Positions 26,219 to 35,765 of a stretch of 64,000 nucleotides of DNA are shown one piece after another; position 1 is the stretch's first letter; the number at the start of each line of letters is the position of its first letter. The DNA lies in NCBI RefSeq assembly GCF_024609765.1, contig NZ_JANFDG010000024.1, forward strand, positions 23,552 through 87,551. The letters are read 5' to 3'. The DNA is from Shinella pollutisoli (GTDB lineage Bacteria > Pseudomonadota > Alphaproteobacteria > Rhizobiales > Rhizobiaceae). The notes beneath the pieces are model-generated. The model made no database searches, was not told where the DNA came from, and saw only the letters and a program-made list of their open reading frames with translations. The translations under genes and the position numbers were made by a program.

Positions 26219-27214
26219 CTAGTAGGTCACCGGGACCATCGTGCCGCTTTCGATCGATCGTTTCGCGGCGAGGGCGACCGCCAGCGAGCGGAGGCCGTCG
26301 GCACCCGTTGCGATCAGCGCGCCGCGGCCATGAACGGCGTCATGAAATGCCCCGATGTTCGGTTCATAGAGGTTTGTCGGCCGGATCGGCACATCCTGCG
26401 CGCCGTCGTCGTTCCGGAGAACCAGCCTGCCGCCCGGGGTCTGCTGGAGGTTCTCGGTGGCGATCAGGGTCCCCTTCGTTCCATGTATCTCCAGCCGGTG
26501 TTGCGCGAAGGGCGTGGTGAAGGCGTCGAAGAAGGACGCCTTCACGCCGTTCCTGAACCGTATCGCGCCAATGACGCTGTCCTCGATCCCGGAACGGGCC
26601 AGGCCGCTGTTGCCGCCGACGGCGAACACGCTCTCGGGCTCGGAGTCGAGAAGGAAATGGAGGAGGTCGGCATCGTGGACAGTAAGATCGAGGACCACCC
26701 CCGAGCCGGCCGAGGTATCGTTGATCCTCCAACCCTGCAGATGCGGGGGAAGATAGCTGGCATGCGTGAGCGCGACCGAGACGATGTCGCCGATGCAGGC
26801 TTGGCGGAGCATGTCCTTGACCGCCGCGTGCGGGGCGGCGTTGCGGAGATGATGGTTGACGGCAAGGACCACCGAGGCGTTCGTGCACGCGTCGATCATG
26901 TCCCTCGCCGCACCGAGCGTGAGAGCCAGCGGCTTTTCGCAGAGAACGTGCTTTCCGGCGGCCGCGGCGGCGAGGACGTGCTCGTGGTGGAAGGCGTTGA
27001 TCGTGCCCACGTAAACCGCGTCGATGCCGGAGCGCAGGAAGTCCTCGGAAGATGTGAAATATTGCGGGATGCCGTTCCTGGCGGCATAGGCGGCCGCCCT
27101 CTCCCGATCGCGGCCGCATAGCGAGACGATCTCGCCGCCGCGCGCGCGGATGGCGTCGATCATCCATTCCTGTGCGATCGTCGTCGCGCCCCAGATTCCC
27201 CAGCGGACTGCCAT
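26219..27214 (-). CDS. Gfo/Idh/MocA-family NAD(P)-dependent oxidoreductase
   Basis: The 331-residue protein starts MAVRWGIWGATTIAQEWMID, giving the Rossmann G-x-G-A/T motif, and has the family EKP signature (GKHVLCEKPLAL) and a later DLTVHDADLLHFLL segment that carries the catalytic histidine. The ATG at 27214 has GAGGG at the right distance. It is the last gene of the leftward importer operon (permease, ATPase, binding protein, this enzyme) and probably oxidises the imported sugar or cyclitol at one hydroxyl. Confidence 0.92.
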   Translation of the reverse strand: MAVRWGIWGATTIAQEWMIDAIRARGGEIVSLCGRDRERAAAYAARNGIPQYFTSSEDFLRSGIDAVYVGTINAFHHEHVLAAAAAGKHVLCEKPLALTLGAARDMIDACTNASVVLAVNHHLRNAAPHAAVKDMLRQACIGDIVSVALTHASYLPPHLQGWRINDTSAGSGVVLDLTVHDADLLHFLLDSEPESVFAVGGNSGLARSGIEDSVIGAIRFRNGVKASFFDAFTTPFAQHRLEIHGTKGTLIATENLQQTPGGRLVLRNDDGAQDVPIRPTNLYEPNIGAFHDAVHGRGALIATGADGLRSLAVALAAKRSIESGTMVPVTY

Positions 27215-27241
27215 AACCAATTCCCTCTGATCCAAAGCAGT

Positions 27242-27267
27242 TCGGCGCAGCGATCCTGCTGCGCCGA
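27242..27267 (-). terminator. Hairpin between binding-protein and dehydrogenase genes
   Basis: A 10-bp stem (TCGGCGCAGC / GCTGCGCCGA) with a 6-base loop lies just after the binding-protein stop, read leftward, and has no T-tract. It probably protects the binding-protein message and lowers transcription into the dehydrogenase gene. Confidence 0.65.
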
Positions 27268-27298
27268 GTGTTTTCACCGTTGCGAATGGACGCGTCGG

Positions 27299-28240
27299 CT
27301 AGCGGATGCCCTTGGTCGAGAGGTCGATCACTTCCGCCGCCATGTCTTTCGTCACGAAGCGCGGACCGGTCAGGACGTCATTCGCCGGCACGATCTTGGA
27401 GTGCTTGTAGAGCTGGAGGAGCGCGACCGGCAGGTAGCCGTACATGTACTGCTGCTGATCGATGCAGAAGATGGCATTGCCGTCGCGGACGGCCTCGAGC
27501 ATCGCGGGGGAGAGGTCGAAGGACCCCAGGTTGATCTTGCCGAGCTGGCCCGTGGCCTTCAGCGCCTTCAGCGCCGGCTCGCCGGCCACCATCGCGGCCG
27601 TGGAAAGGATCGTGTCGATCTCAGGGTCGGCCTGCAGCGCGGCGCGCACCTTGGCTTCGATGTCCGCCGGGTCCATTGAGGTCTGGAGGACGTTCACCGC
27701 CCCGCCGAACCCTTCGGTGAAGCTGTTGCAGCGGATGTCGATCGTCACGTTGCCGGGCTCGACGTTGATGCAGATCGCCTTCTTGCCTCCGGCCTCCTTC
27801 AGGCGCTCGCCCGCCATTCTCGCGGCGAGGGCCTCGTCCTGGCCCACGAATGCCAGCGCGCCGAGCGTCTTGTAGGCGTCCTGTCCCGAGTTCACGGCGA
27901 TCACGGGGATACCGGATTCGACGGCGCGCTTCACGGCCGGGCCGAGCGCATCCGTGTCGGGAAGGGTGACGACGATGCCGTCGGGACGCTGGTTGACCGC
28001 CGCGTCGATCAGTTGCCCCATCGCGACCATGTCGAAGGTCTCCGGCGCGCGGTAGTCGACGCTGACGCCCAGGTCCTTCCCGGCCTGGAAGAAGCCGTTC
28101 TTGACGATGCCGTGGAAGGCGTCGGCCGCCTGCCCGTGGCTCACCATGATCACACGCATGTCTTCCGCTCCGGCCAGGCCCGGTGCGAGCAGGAAGCCGA
28201 GGCCGACTGCCAGTGCGAATTTCCTCAATGCCTGTTTCAT
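27299..28240 (-). CDS. Ribose-type ABC transporter substrate-binding protein
   Basis: The 313-residue protein has a signal peptide (MKQALRKFALAVGLGFLLAP, cleavage after AGA near 25) and the type I periplasmic fold of the RbsB class: IMVSHGQAADAFHGIVKNGF, AAVNQRPDGIVVTLPDTDAL, GIPVIAVNSGQDAY and ILSTAAMVAGEPALKALK. The ligand is probably a monosaccharide or cyclitol. It has its own operator and -10 element in the 239-base gap upstream, so it can be transcribed apart from the permease and ATPase. Confidence 0.93.
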   Translation of the reverse strand: MKQALRKFALAVGLGFLLAPGLAGAEDMRVIMVSHGQAADAFHGIVKNGFFQAGKDLGVSVDYRAPETFDMVAMGQLIDAAVNQRPDGIVVTLPDTDALGPAVKRAVESGIPVIAVNSGQDAYKTLGALAFVGQDEALAARMAGERLKEAGGKKAICINVEPGNVTIDIRCNSFTEGFGGAVNVLQTSMDPADIEAKVRAALQADPEIDTILSTAAMVAGEPALKALKATGQLGKINLGSFDLSPAMLEAVRDGNAIFCIDQQQYMYGYLPVALLQLYKHSKIVPANDVLTGPRFVTKDMAAEVIDLSTKGIR

Positions 28241-28308
28241 TCCATCCTCCCGATATTAGGTGCGGGATACGATCATCCACACCGGTAACGCCTCAAGCAT
28301 GCCAGTAA

Positions 28309-28324
28309 ATGCATTGCTATGCAA
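28309..28324. promoter_or_regulatory. LacI-type operator, 16-bp form, upstream of the binding-protein gene
   Basis: ATGCATTGCTATGCAA fits TTGCAT-N4-ATGCAA with one mismatch. It lies 69 bases before the start codon and abuts a minus-strand TATAAT box (28330-28325), so a bound repressor would cover the transcription start. The LacI gene at 30782 is the likely partner. Confidence 0.7.
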
Positions 28325-28353
28325 ATTATAGAGAACTGAAATTTTTTCAAATC
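28325..28353 (-). promoter_or_regulatory. Promoter candidate for the binding-protein gene
   Basis: On the minus strand TATAAT (28330-28325) is a perfect -10 box. Upstream, GATTTG stands 17 bases away and TTGAAA 14 bases away, so the -35 element is weak. The AT-rich stretch around 28330-28410 contrasts with the GC-rich genes on both sides. Confidence 0.5.
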
Positions 28354-28479
28354 GCTATCTTATTGTCATAATGATGATTCTAATAATCAATGTTTATCAA
28401 ATAGTTATATGAAGAGCCTGTATGGCGTGAAATGAAAAATCCAGTGCGTCGCCATATGGATAGCATTGCAAGCGCATCG

Positions 28480-29259
28480 CTAGACCGTACCGGCGAGCGA
28501 TCCCTCGAGAGCCTCGAGTTCCTGGCCCCCGGCCATGAGATTCTGGAGCTCCTCCGCCGTGATCTCGCCGCGCTTCGCGGTTCCGTGGGTCCGGCCGCGG
28601 TTGAGAACGGTGAAGCGGTCTCCCACGGCCATGGCATGGCGTACGTTGTGCGTGATGAACACCACGCCGACGCCGCGTTTCCGGACCTTGTCGATGGTCG
28701 CCAGCACCTTCGCCGTCTGCCGGACGCCGAGCGCGGAGGTCGGCTCGTCCAGGATGAGCACCTTGGCGCCGAAGTGCACGGCGCGGGCGATGGCGATGGT
28801 CTGCCTCTCGCCGCCGGACAGCGTGCCGACGGCCTGGTCGGCCTCGCGGAGATTGATGCCCATGGAACGCATCGATTCGATGGTGATGCGTTCGGCGTTC
28901 TTGACGTCGAGCCGCCTGAAAGGCCCCCAGCCCTTCGTCGGCTCGCGGCCCATCCAGAAGTTGCGGGTGACGCTCATGAGCGTGATCATCGCCAGGTCCT
29001 GATAGACCGTCGCGATCCCCGCATTCATCGCCTCGCGCGGGTTCCTGAAGGTCGTCGGCTGCCCCTCGACGAAAATCTGGCCCGCTGACGGCCTTTGAAC
29101 ACCGGACATGATCTTGATGAACGTCGACTTGCCGGCCCCGTTGTCGCCGAGCAGGCAGTGGCATTCCCCCGGCACGACGTCGAAGGAGACGCCCGCCAGT
29201 GCAATGATGTTGCCGAAGTGCTTCTCGATCGCTTCCATGCGGACGATGGGTGCGGTCAT
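28480..29259 (-). CDS. Sugar ABC transporter ATP-binding protein, single domain (FrcA-like)
   Basis: The 259-residue protein has one nucleotide-binding domain: Walker [12 protein letters not shown] (about 36-46), Q-loop VYQDLAM, signature [14 protein letters not shown], Walker [13 protein letters not shown] and switch histidine [10 protein letters not shown]. Ribose-type importers usually have a double-domain ATPase of about 500 residues; the single-domain form is typical of the fructose-type FrcBCA systems of rhizobia. It sits 10 bases after the permease gene. Confidence 0.93.
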   Translation of the reverse strand: MTAPIVRMEAIEKHFGNIIALAGVSFDVVPGECHCLLGDNGAGKSTFIKIMSGVQRPSAGQIFVEGQPTTFRNPREAMNAGIATVYQDLAMITLMSVTRNFWMGREPTKGWGPFRRLDVKNAERITIESMRSMGINLREADQAVGTLSGGERQTIAIARAVHFGAKVLILDEPTSALGVRQTAKVLATIDKVRKRGVGVVFITHNVRHAMAVGDRFTVLNRGRTHGTAKRGEITAEELQNLMAGGQELEALEGSLAGTV

Positions 29260-29269
29260 GTCGGATCTC

Positions 29270-30382
29270 CTATCGTTCGCCCGTTACGCGCCGGCGGATG
29301 GCATTGTTGAAGAGCACGGCGATGAGAAGCATTCCTCCGAGGAAGACCTGGTACCAGTCCTGGTCGATGCGGGTGTATGTCAGGCCGATCATGACCATTC
29401 CGAAAATGATGGAACCGAGGAAGGCGCCGATCGCGGAGCCGTAGCCGCCCGTCAGGAGGCATCCGCCGATGACGGCGGCGATGATCGCCTCGAATTCCTT
29501 CTGGAAGCCGCGGCGGGGGTCCGTGGAGCCGGCATCGAGGACGGTTATGACCGCGACCAGGGCGGCGCAGCAGGCGGTGATGATGAACAGGTAGGTCTTG
29601 ACGCGCCGGACCGGGACGCCGGAATTGGTCGCGGCCGCGGCGTCTCCGCCGGACGCGAAGATCCAGTTGCCGAAGCGCGTGCGCAGCAGCACCCAGGTGG
29701 CGATGGCCGTCAGGGCGAGGAACCACACGAGCTCGATCGGAACGCCCGGCGCCATGGGGGCTCCGTTCGGAAATTTCGCGATGACGTCATGGTCGGCGAG
29801 CCATTGGAAGAAGCCGGAGAATGCGTCGCCGGCGAGGAAGGGCAGAAGGGGGTCTTCGGAGACGCGGTCGGCGATGCCGCGCAGCTGCGTCGAGCCGCCC
29901 GTTGCCCACTTCACGCCGACGAGCGCCAGTCCGCGCAGGATGAACAGCAGGGCGAGGGTGACGATGAAGCTGGGCAGGCCGGTCCGCAGGACGATCTGGG
30001 CATTCGTCGCGCCGATCGCGATTGCCGTCAGCATGGTCACGAGAACCGCGACGAACAGCGGCATATCGAGAACCGTCACCGTCGCGCCGAACACGAGGCC
30101 GGCGAAAGCCACCATCGATCCGACGGAGAGGTCGAACTCCCCGCCGACCATCAGCAGGCTGGCGCCGATGGCAAGGATGCCCACCTGCGCCGCCGGGCTG
30201 AGGAAGTTGAGGATGCCCGACAGGCTGAACATGACGGGATCCGCCGTCAGGGCGAAGAATACGGTGACGAACGCCAATCCGGACAGGGCGCCGAGCTCCG
30301 GACGCTTCATGAGCTGCGCGATCCAGGAAGTATGCCTCAACCGCTCGTCCTGGGCGGTTGGCTTTGCGGTCGTCTCGTTCAT
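29270..30382 (-). CDS. Ribose-type ABC transporter permease
   Basis: The 370-residue membrane protein has eight or more predicted spans and the RbsC/FrcC pattern: [40 protein letters not shown] and [21 protein letters not shown] 20-residue hydrophilic N-terminus precedes the first span. Its ATG overlaps the stop of a 91-codon frame (ATGA), which suggests translational coupling to that frame. Confidence 0.94.
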   Translation of the reverse strand: MNETTAKPTAQDERLRHTSWIAQLMKRPELGALSGLAFVTVFFALTADPVMFSLSGILNFLSPAAQVGILAIGASLLMVGGEFDLSVGSMVAFAGLVFGATVTVLDMPLFVAVLVTMLTAIAIGATNAQIVLRTGLPSFIVTLALLFILRGLALVGVKWATGGSTQLRGIADRVSEDPLLPFLAGDAFSGFFQWLADHDVIAKFPNGAPMAPGVPIELVWFLALTAIATWVLLRTRFGNWIFASGGDAAAATNSGVPVRRVKTYLFIITACCAALVAVITVLDAGSTDPRRGFQKEFEAIIAAVIGGCLLTGGYGSAIGAFLGSIIFGMVMIGLTYTRIDQDWYQVFLGGMLLIAVLFNNAIRRRVTGER

Positions 30383-30654
30383 TCCGAAGCCTTTTCGTCA
30401 TCCGAGGTTTGAACTGCGGCGCCCGAAGCCTGCGGGCCCGGGCGCGTGTGTGTCTTGAACCGGCAGCGCATCACGACGGGCGATGGCCGCGGGCGGGTGA
30501 GCGGATCGCTCCCATGGCGATCCCGTTGCAAGGTTGCATTCCGGGTTCTGGGCTGGTGCCGGGGACGCGTCCGGCGGTCTTCGGGTTGCCGAAAGCCCGC
30601 GCAGGAAGCATTTTCCGCAGACGCATGGCCTCTACCGTGTTCGGCAGCGTCCAT
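30379..30654 (-). CDS. Small 91-codon leader ORF coupled to the permease gene
   Basis: The frame begins with ATG directly after GGAGGAGAGAG, just downstream of the operator and promoter, and ends in an ATGA overlap with the permease start. The peptide is rich in Arg, Pro and Ser and matches no family I know; its third-position GC content is lower than in the neighbouring genes. It may be a leader that couples translation, or the remains of a former first gene of the operon. The 399-base gap holds no other gene. Confidence 0.35.
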   Translation of the reverse strand: MDAAEHGRGHASAENASCAGFRQPEDRRTRPRHQPRTRNATLQRDRHGSDPLTRPRPSPVVMRCRFKTHTRPGPQASGAAVQTSDDEKASE

Positions 30655-30677
30655 CTCTCTCCTCCGTTCTCCTTATA

Positions 30678-30693
30678 TTGCATTGCTATGCAA
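30678..30693. promoter_or_regulatory. LacI-type operator, 16-bp form, before the importer operon
   Basis: TTGCATTGCTATGCAA is a perfect match to TTGCAT-N4-ATGCAA, and the outer A/T also pairs. It lies between the LacI gene and the importer operon, immediately downstream of the candidate promoter at 30697-30725. Confidence 0.75.
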
Positions 30694-30696
30694 TTT

Positions 30697-30725
30697 TCCG
30701 TACGGCACATTCCGGGTGTTGTCAA
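30697..30725 (-). promoter_or_regulatory. Promoter candidate for the leftward importer operon
   Basis: On the minus strand a consensus TTGACA (30725-30720) is followed by 17 bases and TACGGA (30702-30697). The -10 box is poor but the spacing is correct and the operator comes next, so the repressor would block initiation. Confidence 0.45.
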
Positions 30726-30781
30726 CGATCCCGTCGCCGTATGCGGGCCGGCCGGCAATGACGGTGTTCAGGATTTCCGGG

Positions 30782-31837
30782 TCAGCCGGCAGGGACGGCG
30801 CGCGCCGTGGAGCCGCGCTCCACGAGCGGAGCCGCAATCAGGTGCAGGGAGTTGCCCGCAAGCTGTTCGCCATCGATCATCTTCGAAAGCAGGTCCATCG
30901 CCCGGCGTATCATGGCGTCGCCGTCCTGCCTGATGGTGGTCAGGTCGAAGCTCGGCCACGATGCGGCGGGAATGTCGTCGAAGCCGGCGATCAGCACGTC
31001 CTCGGGGATGCGCAGCCCTGCCGCCTTCGCCGCCTCCATCGCGCCCAAGGCCATCAGGTCGTTCGCGCAGAAGATCGCGTCGGGCGGCCTCTTGGCGGCA
31101 AGAAGCTTCCTCGCGGCCTCGTAACCCTCATCATGCCGGAAGTCGCCGTATGTCACGGCCACATCCGTCACGCCCTCGCGCATCAGGCCGGCGAGATAGC
31201 CGGCGAAGCGGTCCTCGCTCGCGAGGTTCCCCTTCTTGCCGCCGATATAGGCGAAGCGCTTGCCGCCGCGCTTGAGGAATAGCGATGCAATCTGCCTGCC
31301 GCCTTCGACGTTGTCGCTGCAGATCGAGGCGACCCATTCGTTCGACAGCTTGTTGTTGAAGAGGACAACCGGCGTATGCATCTTCGCGCATCGCTCGGCG
31401 GCCTCGGGAGATACGATCGACAGCGCGGAAATGATGCCGTCCACCCGATAGCCCAGGATGTCCGGGATGATCTCGTCGATGTATTCGCCGTGGTTCACCG
31501 AGAAGAACATGACGTTCGACCCGGACTTCTGGATGGCCTGCGCAAGCGCCTCCACCACGCTGGCATAGAACGGATTGTAGAGCCCGCCGCTGACGATCGC
31601 GATCAGGGAGGAGCGATGTGTCAGCATAATCCGTGGGATAATGCTTGGACCGTAGCCGAGCTCGTCGGCCGCCTTCATGACCTTCGCGCGCGTCTTGGGC
31701 GAAACGCTGGCCCCTTCGGTGAAGGTGCGGGACACCGCGGATTGGGACACGCCGGCCAGTCGCGCGACATCCATGGACGATGCATATTTCTTGCGAAGCT
31801 GCCCGCCGCTCGGGTCACTGGGATTGTTCTTTTTCAA
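30782..31837 (-). CDS. LacI-family repressor, first of two related copies
   Basis: The 351-residue protein has a LacI helix-turn-helix near residues 18-45 ([20 protein letters not shown]) with a hinge helix region ending RIMLTHRSS, then a sugar-binding domain ([60 protein letters not shown]). The recognition helix [10 protein letters not shown] is identical to that of the second LacI at 46355. It is surrounded by 16-bp operators at 30678, 31946, 28309 and 35766, so it probably represses the importer, the IolE-like gene, the IolD-like operon and itself. Confidence 0.95.
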   Translation of the reverse strand: MKKNNPSDPSGGQLRKKYASSMDVARLAGVSQSAVSRTFTEGASVSPKTRAKVMKAADELGYGPSIIPRIMLTHRSSLIAIVSGGLYNPFYASVVEALAQAIQKSGSNVMFFSVNHGEYIDEIIPDILGYRVDGIISALSIVSPEAAERCAKMHTPVVLFNNKLSNEWVASICSDNVEGGRQIASLFLKRGGKRFAYIGGKKGNLASEDRFAGYLAGLMREGVTDVAVTYGDFRHDEGYEAARKLLAAKRPPDAIFCANDLMALGAMEAAKAAGLRIPEDVLIAGFDDIPAASWPSFDLTTIRQDGDAMIRRAMDLLSKMIDGEQLAGNSLHLIAAPLVERGSTARAVPAG

Positions 31838-31945
31838 ATCGAAGGTCCCATCCAGCCCGTCGAGGCGTCAGATCCATCACCATGCGCGGAAAATATCACA
31901 GGCCGGCGAAATTCCTAGTGCGCATCCATTTGCGGCCCGGCAATA

Positions 31946-31961
31946 TTGCATTGCTATGCAA
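31946..31961. promoter_or_regulatory. LacI-type operator, 16-bp form, between lacI and the IolE-like gene
   Basis: TTGCATTGCTATGCAA is a perfect copy of the site at 30678. It lies 109 bases from the LacI start and 59 bases from the IolE-like start, in the divergent control region, which suggests autoregulation and control of the isomerase gene. Confidence 0.75.
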
Positions 31962-32019
31962 AAAAGGTTAGTGCTTCGGACAGCCGGCCGCATCGCGGGC
32001 GGGCAAAGGGAGATTTTCA

Positions 32020-32907
32020 ATGCATGTGAAACTGGCGAACGCTCCGGTGTCCTGGGGCGTGGACTATGCTGACGACCCCAAGAATCCGCTGTGGCGGAAG
32101 GTGATGGACGAGATCGCCGAGGCCGGTTACCGCCACACGGAGCTCGGGCCCTACGGGTTCTATCCGACGGATCCGGCCGTCCTGTCGACGGAATTCGCGA
32201 AACGGGGGCTCGCCGTCGAAGCCGGGTTTGTTTTCCAGATCCTGCACGACCCGTCCAAGACCGAGGCGGTTCTCGAGAATGCGCGGCGGACGGTCGAGCT
32301 CCTCGCGGCGGTCGGCGGGCGTCACCTGGTGACGATCGACCATATCTCGGAGGAACGGATGGCGACCGCGGGCCGGCGGGATCTTGCAGGGAAGCTGGAC
32401 GCGCCCCGCTTCGACCACATGATCGGGCTCATCGATCAGATCGCCGACATCGCGCTTGCGAAGGGCGTGAAGCCGGTGATCCACCAGCACGCCGGCTGCT
32501 ACATCGAGTACGAGGACGAGCTCGAAGCCGTTCTCGATCGTCTCGATGCCGAGCGGGTGGGCATCTGCGTCGATACCGGGCACATGGCCTATGCCGGCAT
32601 CGATCCCGTCGCGTTCTACGAACGTCATGCGGATCGCGTGCTCTACTTCCACTTCAAGGACATCGATCGCGGCGTCCACGAGCGGGTCCTGGCCGAGAAG
32701 GTTCCCTTCCTGGCGGCAATCGAGCAGAAGATCTTCTGCCCGATGGGAAGCGGCGTCGTCGATTGGCCGACGCTGGCCAAGGTGCTCAGGTCGCACGGTT
32801 ACGACGGTGCTGCGAACATCGAGCAGGACATCGACCCGACGATTTCGTTCGATCCCCTTGGCGACGCCCGCAAGAGCCTCGCCTATCTGAAATCGGTCGG
32901 GTTCTGA
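32020..32907 (+). CDS. Sugar-phosphate isomerase/epimerase-type TIM barrel, IolE-like
   Basis: The 295-residue protein has LANAPVSWGVDYADDPKNP at its start, ELGPYGFYPTDP, VIHQHAGCYIEYEDELEAVL, GICVDTGHMAYAGIDPV and YFHFKDIDRG, which provide the glutamate, aspartate, histidine and second glutamate that bind the metal in IolE and related xylose-isomerase-like barrels. IolE dehydrates 2-keto-myo-inositol. The IolD-like gene lies downstream on the opposite strand. The substrate could be another keto-cyclitol, so the name is by family only. Confidence 0.8.
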   Translation: MHVKLANAPVSWGVDYADDPKNPLWRKVMDEIAEAGYRHTELGPYGFYPTDPAVLSTEFAKRGLAVEAGFVFQILHDPSKTEAVLENARRTVELLAAVGGRHLVTIDHISEERMATAGRRDLAGKLDAPRFDHMIGLIDQIADIALAKGVKPVIHQHAGCYIEYEDELEAVLDRLDAERVGICVDTGHMAYAGIDPVAFYERHADRVLYFHFKDIDRGVHERVLAEKVPFLAAIEQKIFCPMGSGVVDWPTLAKVLRSHGYDGAANIEQDIDPTISFDPLGDARKSLAYLKSVGF

Positions 32908-32954
32908 ACGAGGGCGGGCACGGCCGGGCGGAACAGCCGCCCGACCGCGCCGCA

Positions 32955-33830
32955 TCATCCGAAAAGGTGAGGCGGCAGCCCGCGCACCCCCGGCTCGACA
33001 ACGAAGATGTCGCCGGAATGCGGCTGGGATTTTCGCGCTTCCTCGTCGAGAAGCCGCTTCGTCGTGATGATCACGAGCCTGTCCAGGTCCGGCCCCGCGA
33101 AGGCGCAGGACGTGACCTGGGTGGCGGGGAGGCGAACGCTCCCGATGAGCTTCCCGTCGGCGGAATAGTGATGCACGGCGCCGCCGCCGAATTCGGCGAT
33201 CCACAAGCCGCCTTCCGCGTCGACCGCGATGCCGTCGGGAATCCCCCTGTAGCCGCCGACGTCGATGAACACCTCGCGATCGGATATCCCTCCCGTTTCC
33301 CCGTCGTAGCGGAAGCGCCACACCTGTTTCCTCACGCTGTCGGCAAAGAGCATATGCTCGCCGTCCGGCTGCCAGGCGAGCGTGTTCGGGACGCTGATCT
33401 CGTCGAGGACCCGTGTCACCCTGCCGTCTTTCTCCAACCGGTAGAGGCAACCCGTCGGAAAACGGCCGAGGGTGGAGATCGACCCCACCCAGAACCGGCC
33501 CTGCGGATCGCATTTTCCCTCGTTGAGCCGATGGTCGGGCTTGTCCGGTTCCGGGTCGACGACCAGTTCGAAGGCGCCGGAATCGGGATCGACCATGTGA
33601 ATGCCGCTTTGAAGGCCGGCGATCAGGCGGCCGTCCCCGGCAAGGGCGAGCGCGCCTCCGAGGGCCGGGAGCGGCAGGGCGCGATCCTTGCCCGACGCCC
33701 ATTCGTAGGCATGCAGCTTCCGGCCGATGATATCCATGAAGAACAGCGTGTTCCGACCGCCGTCCCAGACGGGGCATTCGCCGAGCTCCGTCTGGGCGGC
33801 GAGCAGCAATTCGGGTTCCAGCCTCGTCAT
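32955..33830 (-). CDS. SMP-30/gluconolactonase-family lactonase
   Basis: The 291-residue protein begins MTRLEPELLLAAQTELGECP; GECPVWD supplies the first metal-binding glutamate. Later blades carry RLNEGKCDPQGRFWVGS and the PDGIAVDAEGGLWIAEFGGG element. These are the regucalcin/gluconolactonase hallmarks. It follows the IolD-like gene by 8 bases on the same strand, so it probably opens a lactone in the same pathway. Confidence 0.9.
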   Translation of the reverse strand: MTRLEPELLLAAQTELGECPVWDGGRNTLFFMDIIGRKLHAYEWASGKDRALPLPALGGALALAGDGRLIAGLQSGIHMVDPDSGAFELVVDPEPDKPDHRLNEGKCDPQGRFWVGSISTLGRFPTGCLYRLEKDGRVTRVLDEISVPNTLAWQPDGEHMLFADSVRKQVWRFRYDGETGGISDREVFIDVGGYRGIPDGIAVDAEGGLWIAEFGGGAVHHYSADGKLIGSVRLPATQVTSCAFAGPDLDRLVIITTKRLLDEEARKSQPHSGDIFVVEPGVRGLPPHLFG

Positions 33831-33838
33831 GGCGCGCC

Positions 33839-35716
33839 TCAACCGAGATAGCGCTGATGACGCACGCCGGAGCGGAACCGGGCGGTCGCGGCACTCACGG
33901 ATTGCGTGCCGGTGACCTCCGCGGCGCCGACATCCCACCAGACGCCCGAGCCGATCGACCGCCCGCGCTTCTCGGCCTTGACGACGATGACGCTCGGGCC
34001 CGCGGTGCGTCGCGCGGCGGCAAGCGCCGCCTTGAGCTCAGCCTCGTCCGCCGCGGAGAAGACGGTCGCGCCCATGGACCTCGCATTGGCCGCGTAATCG
34101 ACCTCGAGATAGGCTCCGTTCGGCTGGAGCGCGTCGTTGTCGCGCGCGCGGAACTCGTTTCCGAGGTTGTCGATGCCGGTCGAATTCTCCTGCAGGTCGC
34201 GGATGCACTGATAGCCGTAGTTCTCGATGACGACGACGGTGATCTTCGCGTTCTCCTGCACGGCCGTCACGATTTCCGTTGGGCCCATCAGGTAGGTGCC
34301 GTCGCCGATGATGGCGAAGACCTCGCCGGCGCCGCTGTCGCCAAGTCTGGCGCCGATGGCGGCGGGAATCTCGTGGCCCATGGTGGAAAAGCCGAACTCG
34401 ATGAACGTCTTCGATCCGTTCGAATTGTCCCAGGCCTTGTGGATCTCGCCGGGCGGCGTGCCCGCTGCCGCGATCACGATATCTCCCGGCGACGTCGCCT
34501 CGTTGACGGCCCGGACGATCGTGCCCTGGCTGAGGGGTGCGCCGGGCTCGACGGCGATATCCGCGCGATAGGCGTCCTTCCACTCCGCCTGCCTTAGGGC
34601 GATCTCGGCACGATAGCCGCCCGCGGTCGCGTATTTTCTTGCTTCGAGGCCGCGGCCGATGCGCTCGAGCGCAAGCCGTGCGTCGGCAACCACCGGCAGC
34701 CCGCGCAGCTTGTGGGCGTCGTAGCTGTTCGTGTTGATCGAGATGAAGGTGGCGTCCGGATTGTGGAAGGCGGAGCGGGAGCCGGTCTGGAAGTCCTGAA
34801 GCCGTGTGCCGATGGCGACGACGACGTCGGCCTTCTCCGCGATCCTGCCCGCAGCCCCCGTGCCCGTGACGCCCATGCCGCCAAGGCAATAGCCGGTGTC
34901 CAGGCTGACCCCTTTGCCGGCATGCGTCTCCGCGACGGGGATGCCGAACGTGTCGGCGAAGTCGCGCAGCGTGCCCTCGGCCGCCGAATAGCGCACCCCG
35001 CCGCCGGCGATGATCAGCGGCGCCCGGGCGTTGGCGAGAATAGCGATCGCCTCGTCGATGTCGTCCGGCGAAGGCTCGCGCCGGCGGATGACCCAGTTGC
35101 GCTCGCGGAAGAACGCGACGGGATAGTCGAAGGCCTCGCCCTCCACGTCCTGCGGGAACGCGATGGTGACGGCGCCCGTCTCCGCCGGGTCCGTGAGAAC
35201 GCGCATCGCTTCCGGAAGGGCGGTCAGGAGCTGCTCGGGCCGGGAAATCCGGTCGAAGAAGCGGCTGACCGGGCGGAGGCAGTCGTTGACCGTCAGGTCG
35301 GCCTCGATCGGATGCTCCAGCTGCTGAAGGACGTTGCCGGTCCGGCGGTGGGCAAACGTGTCGGAGGCGAACAGCAGGACGGGGATCCGGTTGACCGTCG
35401 CCGCCGCGGCGCCGGTGATCATGTTGGTCGAACCCGGGCCGATGGAGGCGGTGCAGGCAAGCGTCGCGCGGCGGTTCTTCGCCTTCGCGTAGCCGATCGC
35501 CGAATGGACCATCGCCTGCTCGTTCTTCGGTTGGTAGTAGGGCAGTTCCTGGCCGTATTCCTCGATCGCCTGGCTGATGGAGGCGACATTGCCGTGGCCG
35601 AAGATTCCGAAGATGCCGCCGATCAGGCGTTCCCGCTCCCCGTCCAGGATCGAGAATTGCTTCTGCAGGTAGATGATAGCCGCCTGTGCGGCGGTCAGTC
35701 TCATGGTGCTCGACAT
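33839..35716 (-). CDS. iolD: Thiamine-diphosphate enzyme, IolD-like (trihydroxycyclohexanedione hydrolase)
   Basis: The 625-residue protein has the three-domain ThDP-enzyme layout. The pyrimidine domain carries FGIFGHGNVASI and YQPKNEQAMVHSAIGYAKAK, with the catalytic glutamate in NEQ. A central domain holds PLIIAGGGVRYSAAEG, and the PP domain binds ThDP-Mg through GDGTYLMGPTEIVTAVQEN. Length and motifs match IolD, which cleaves the cyclohexane ring in inositol breakdown. GGGAGG precedes the ATG at 35716. The neighbours (IolE-like, Gfo/Idh) support a cyclitol pathway, though the exact substrate may differ. Confidence 0.82.
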   Translation of the reverse strand: MSSTMRLTAAQAAIIYLQKQFSILDGERERLIGGIFGIFGHGNVASISQAIEEYGQELPYYQPKNEQAMVHSAIGYAKAKNRRATLACTASIGPGSTNMITGAAAATVNRIPVLLFASDTFAHRRTGNVLQQLEHPIEADLTVNDCLRPVSRFFDRISRPEQLLTALPEAMRVLTDPAETGAVTIAFPQDVEGEAFDYPVAFFRERNWVIRRREPSPDDIDEAIAILANARAPLIIAGGGVRYSAAEGTLRDFADTFGIPVAETHAGKGVSLDTGYCLGGMGVTGTGAAGRIAEKADVVVAIGTRLQDFQTGSRSAFHNPDATFISINTNSYDAHKLRGLPVVADARLALERIGRGLEARKYATAGGYRAEIALRQAEWKDAYRADIAVEPGAPLSQGTIVRAVNEATSPGDIVIAAAGTPPGEIHKAWDNSNGSKTFIEFGFSTMGHEIPAAIGARLGDSGAGEVFAIIGDGTYLMGPTEIVTAVQENAKITVVVIENYGYQCIRDLQENSTGIDNLGNEFRARDNDALQPNGAYLEVDYAANARSMGATVFSAADEAELKAALAAARRTAGPSVIVVKAEKRGRSIGSGVWWDVGAAEVTGTQSVSAATARFRSGVRHQRYLG

Positions 35717-35765
35717 GGGTCCTCCCTGGGCGCCTTCGCGTTGATATTTTTTCAAATAGACAAAA

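Noticed and set aside
28441..28479. TTGCAAGCGCAT after the ATPase stop as another operator
   Set aside because: The spacer is two bases and the right half is incomplete; it is not near a start codon.
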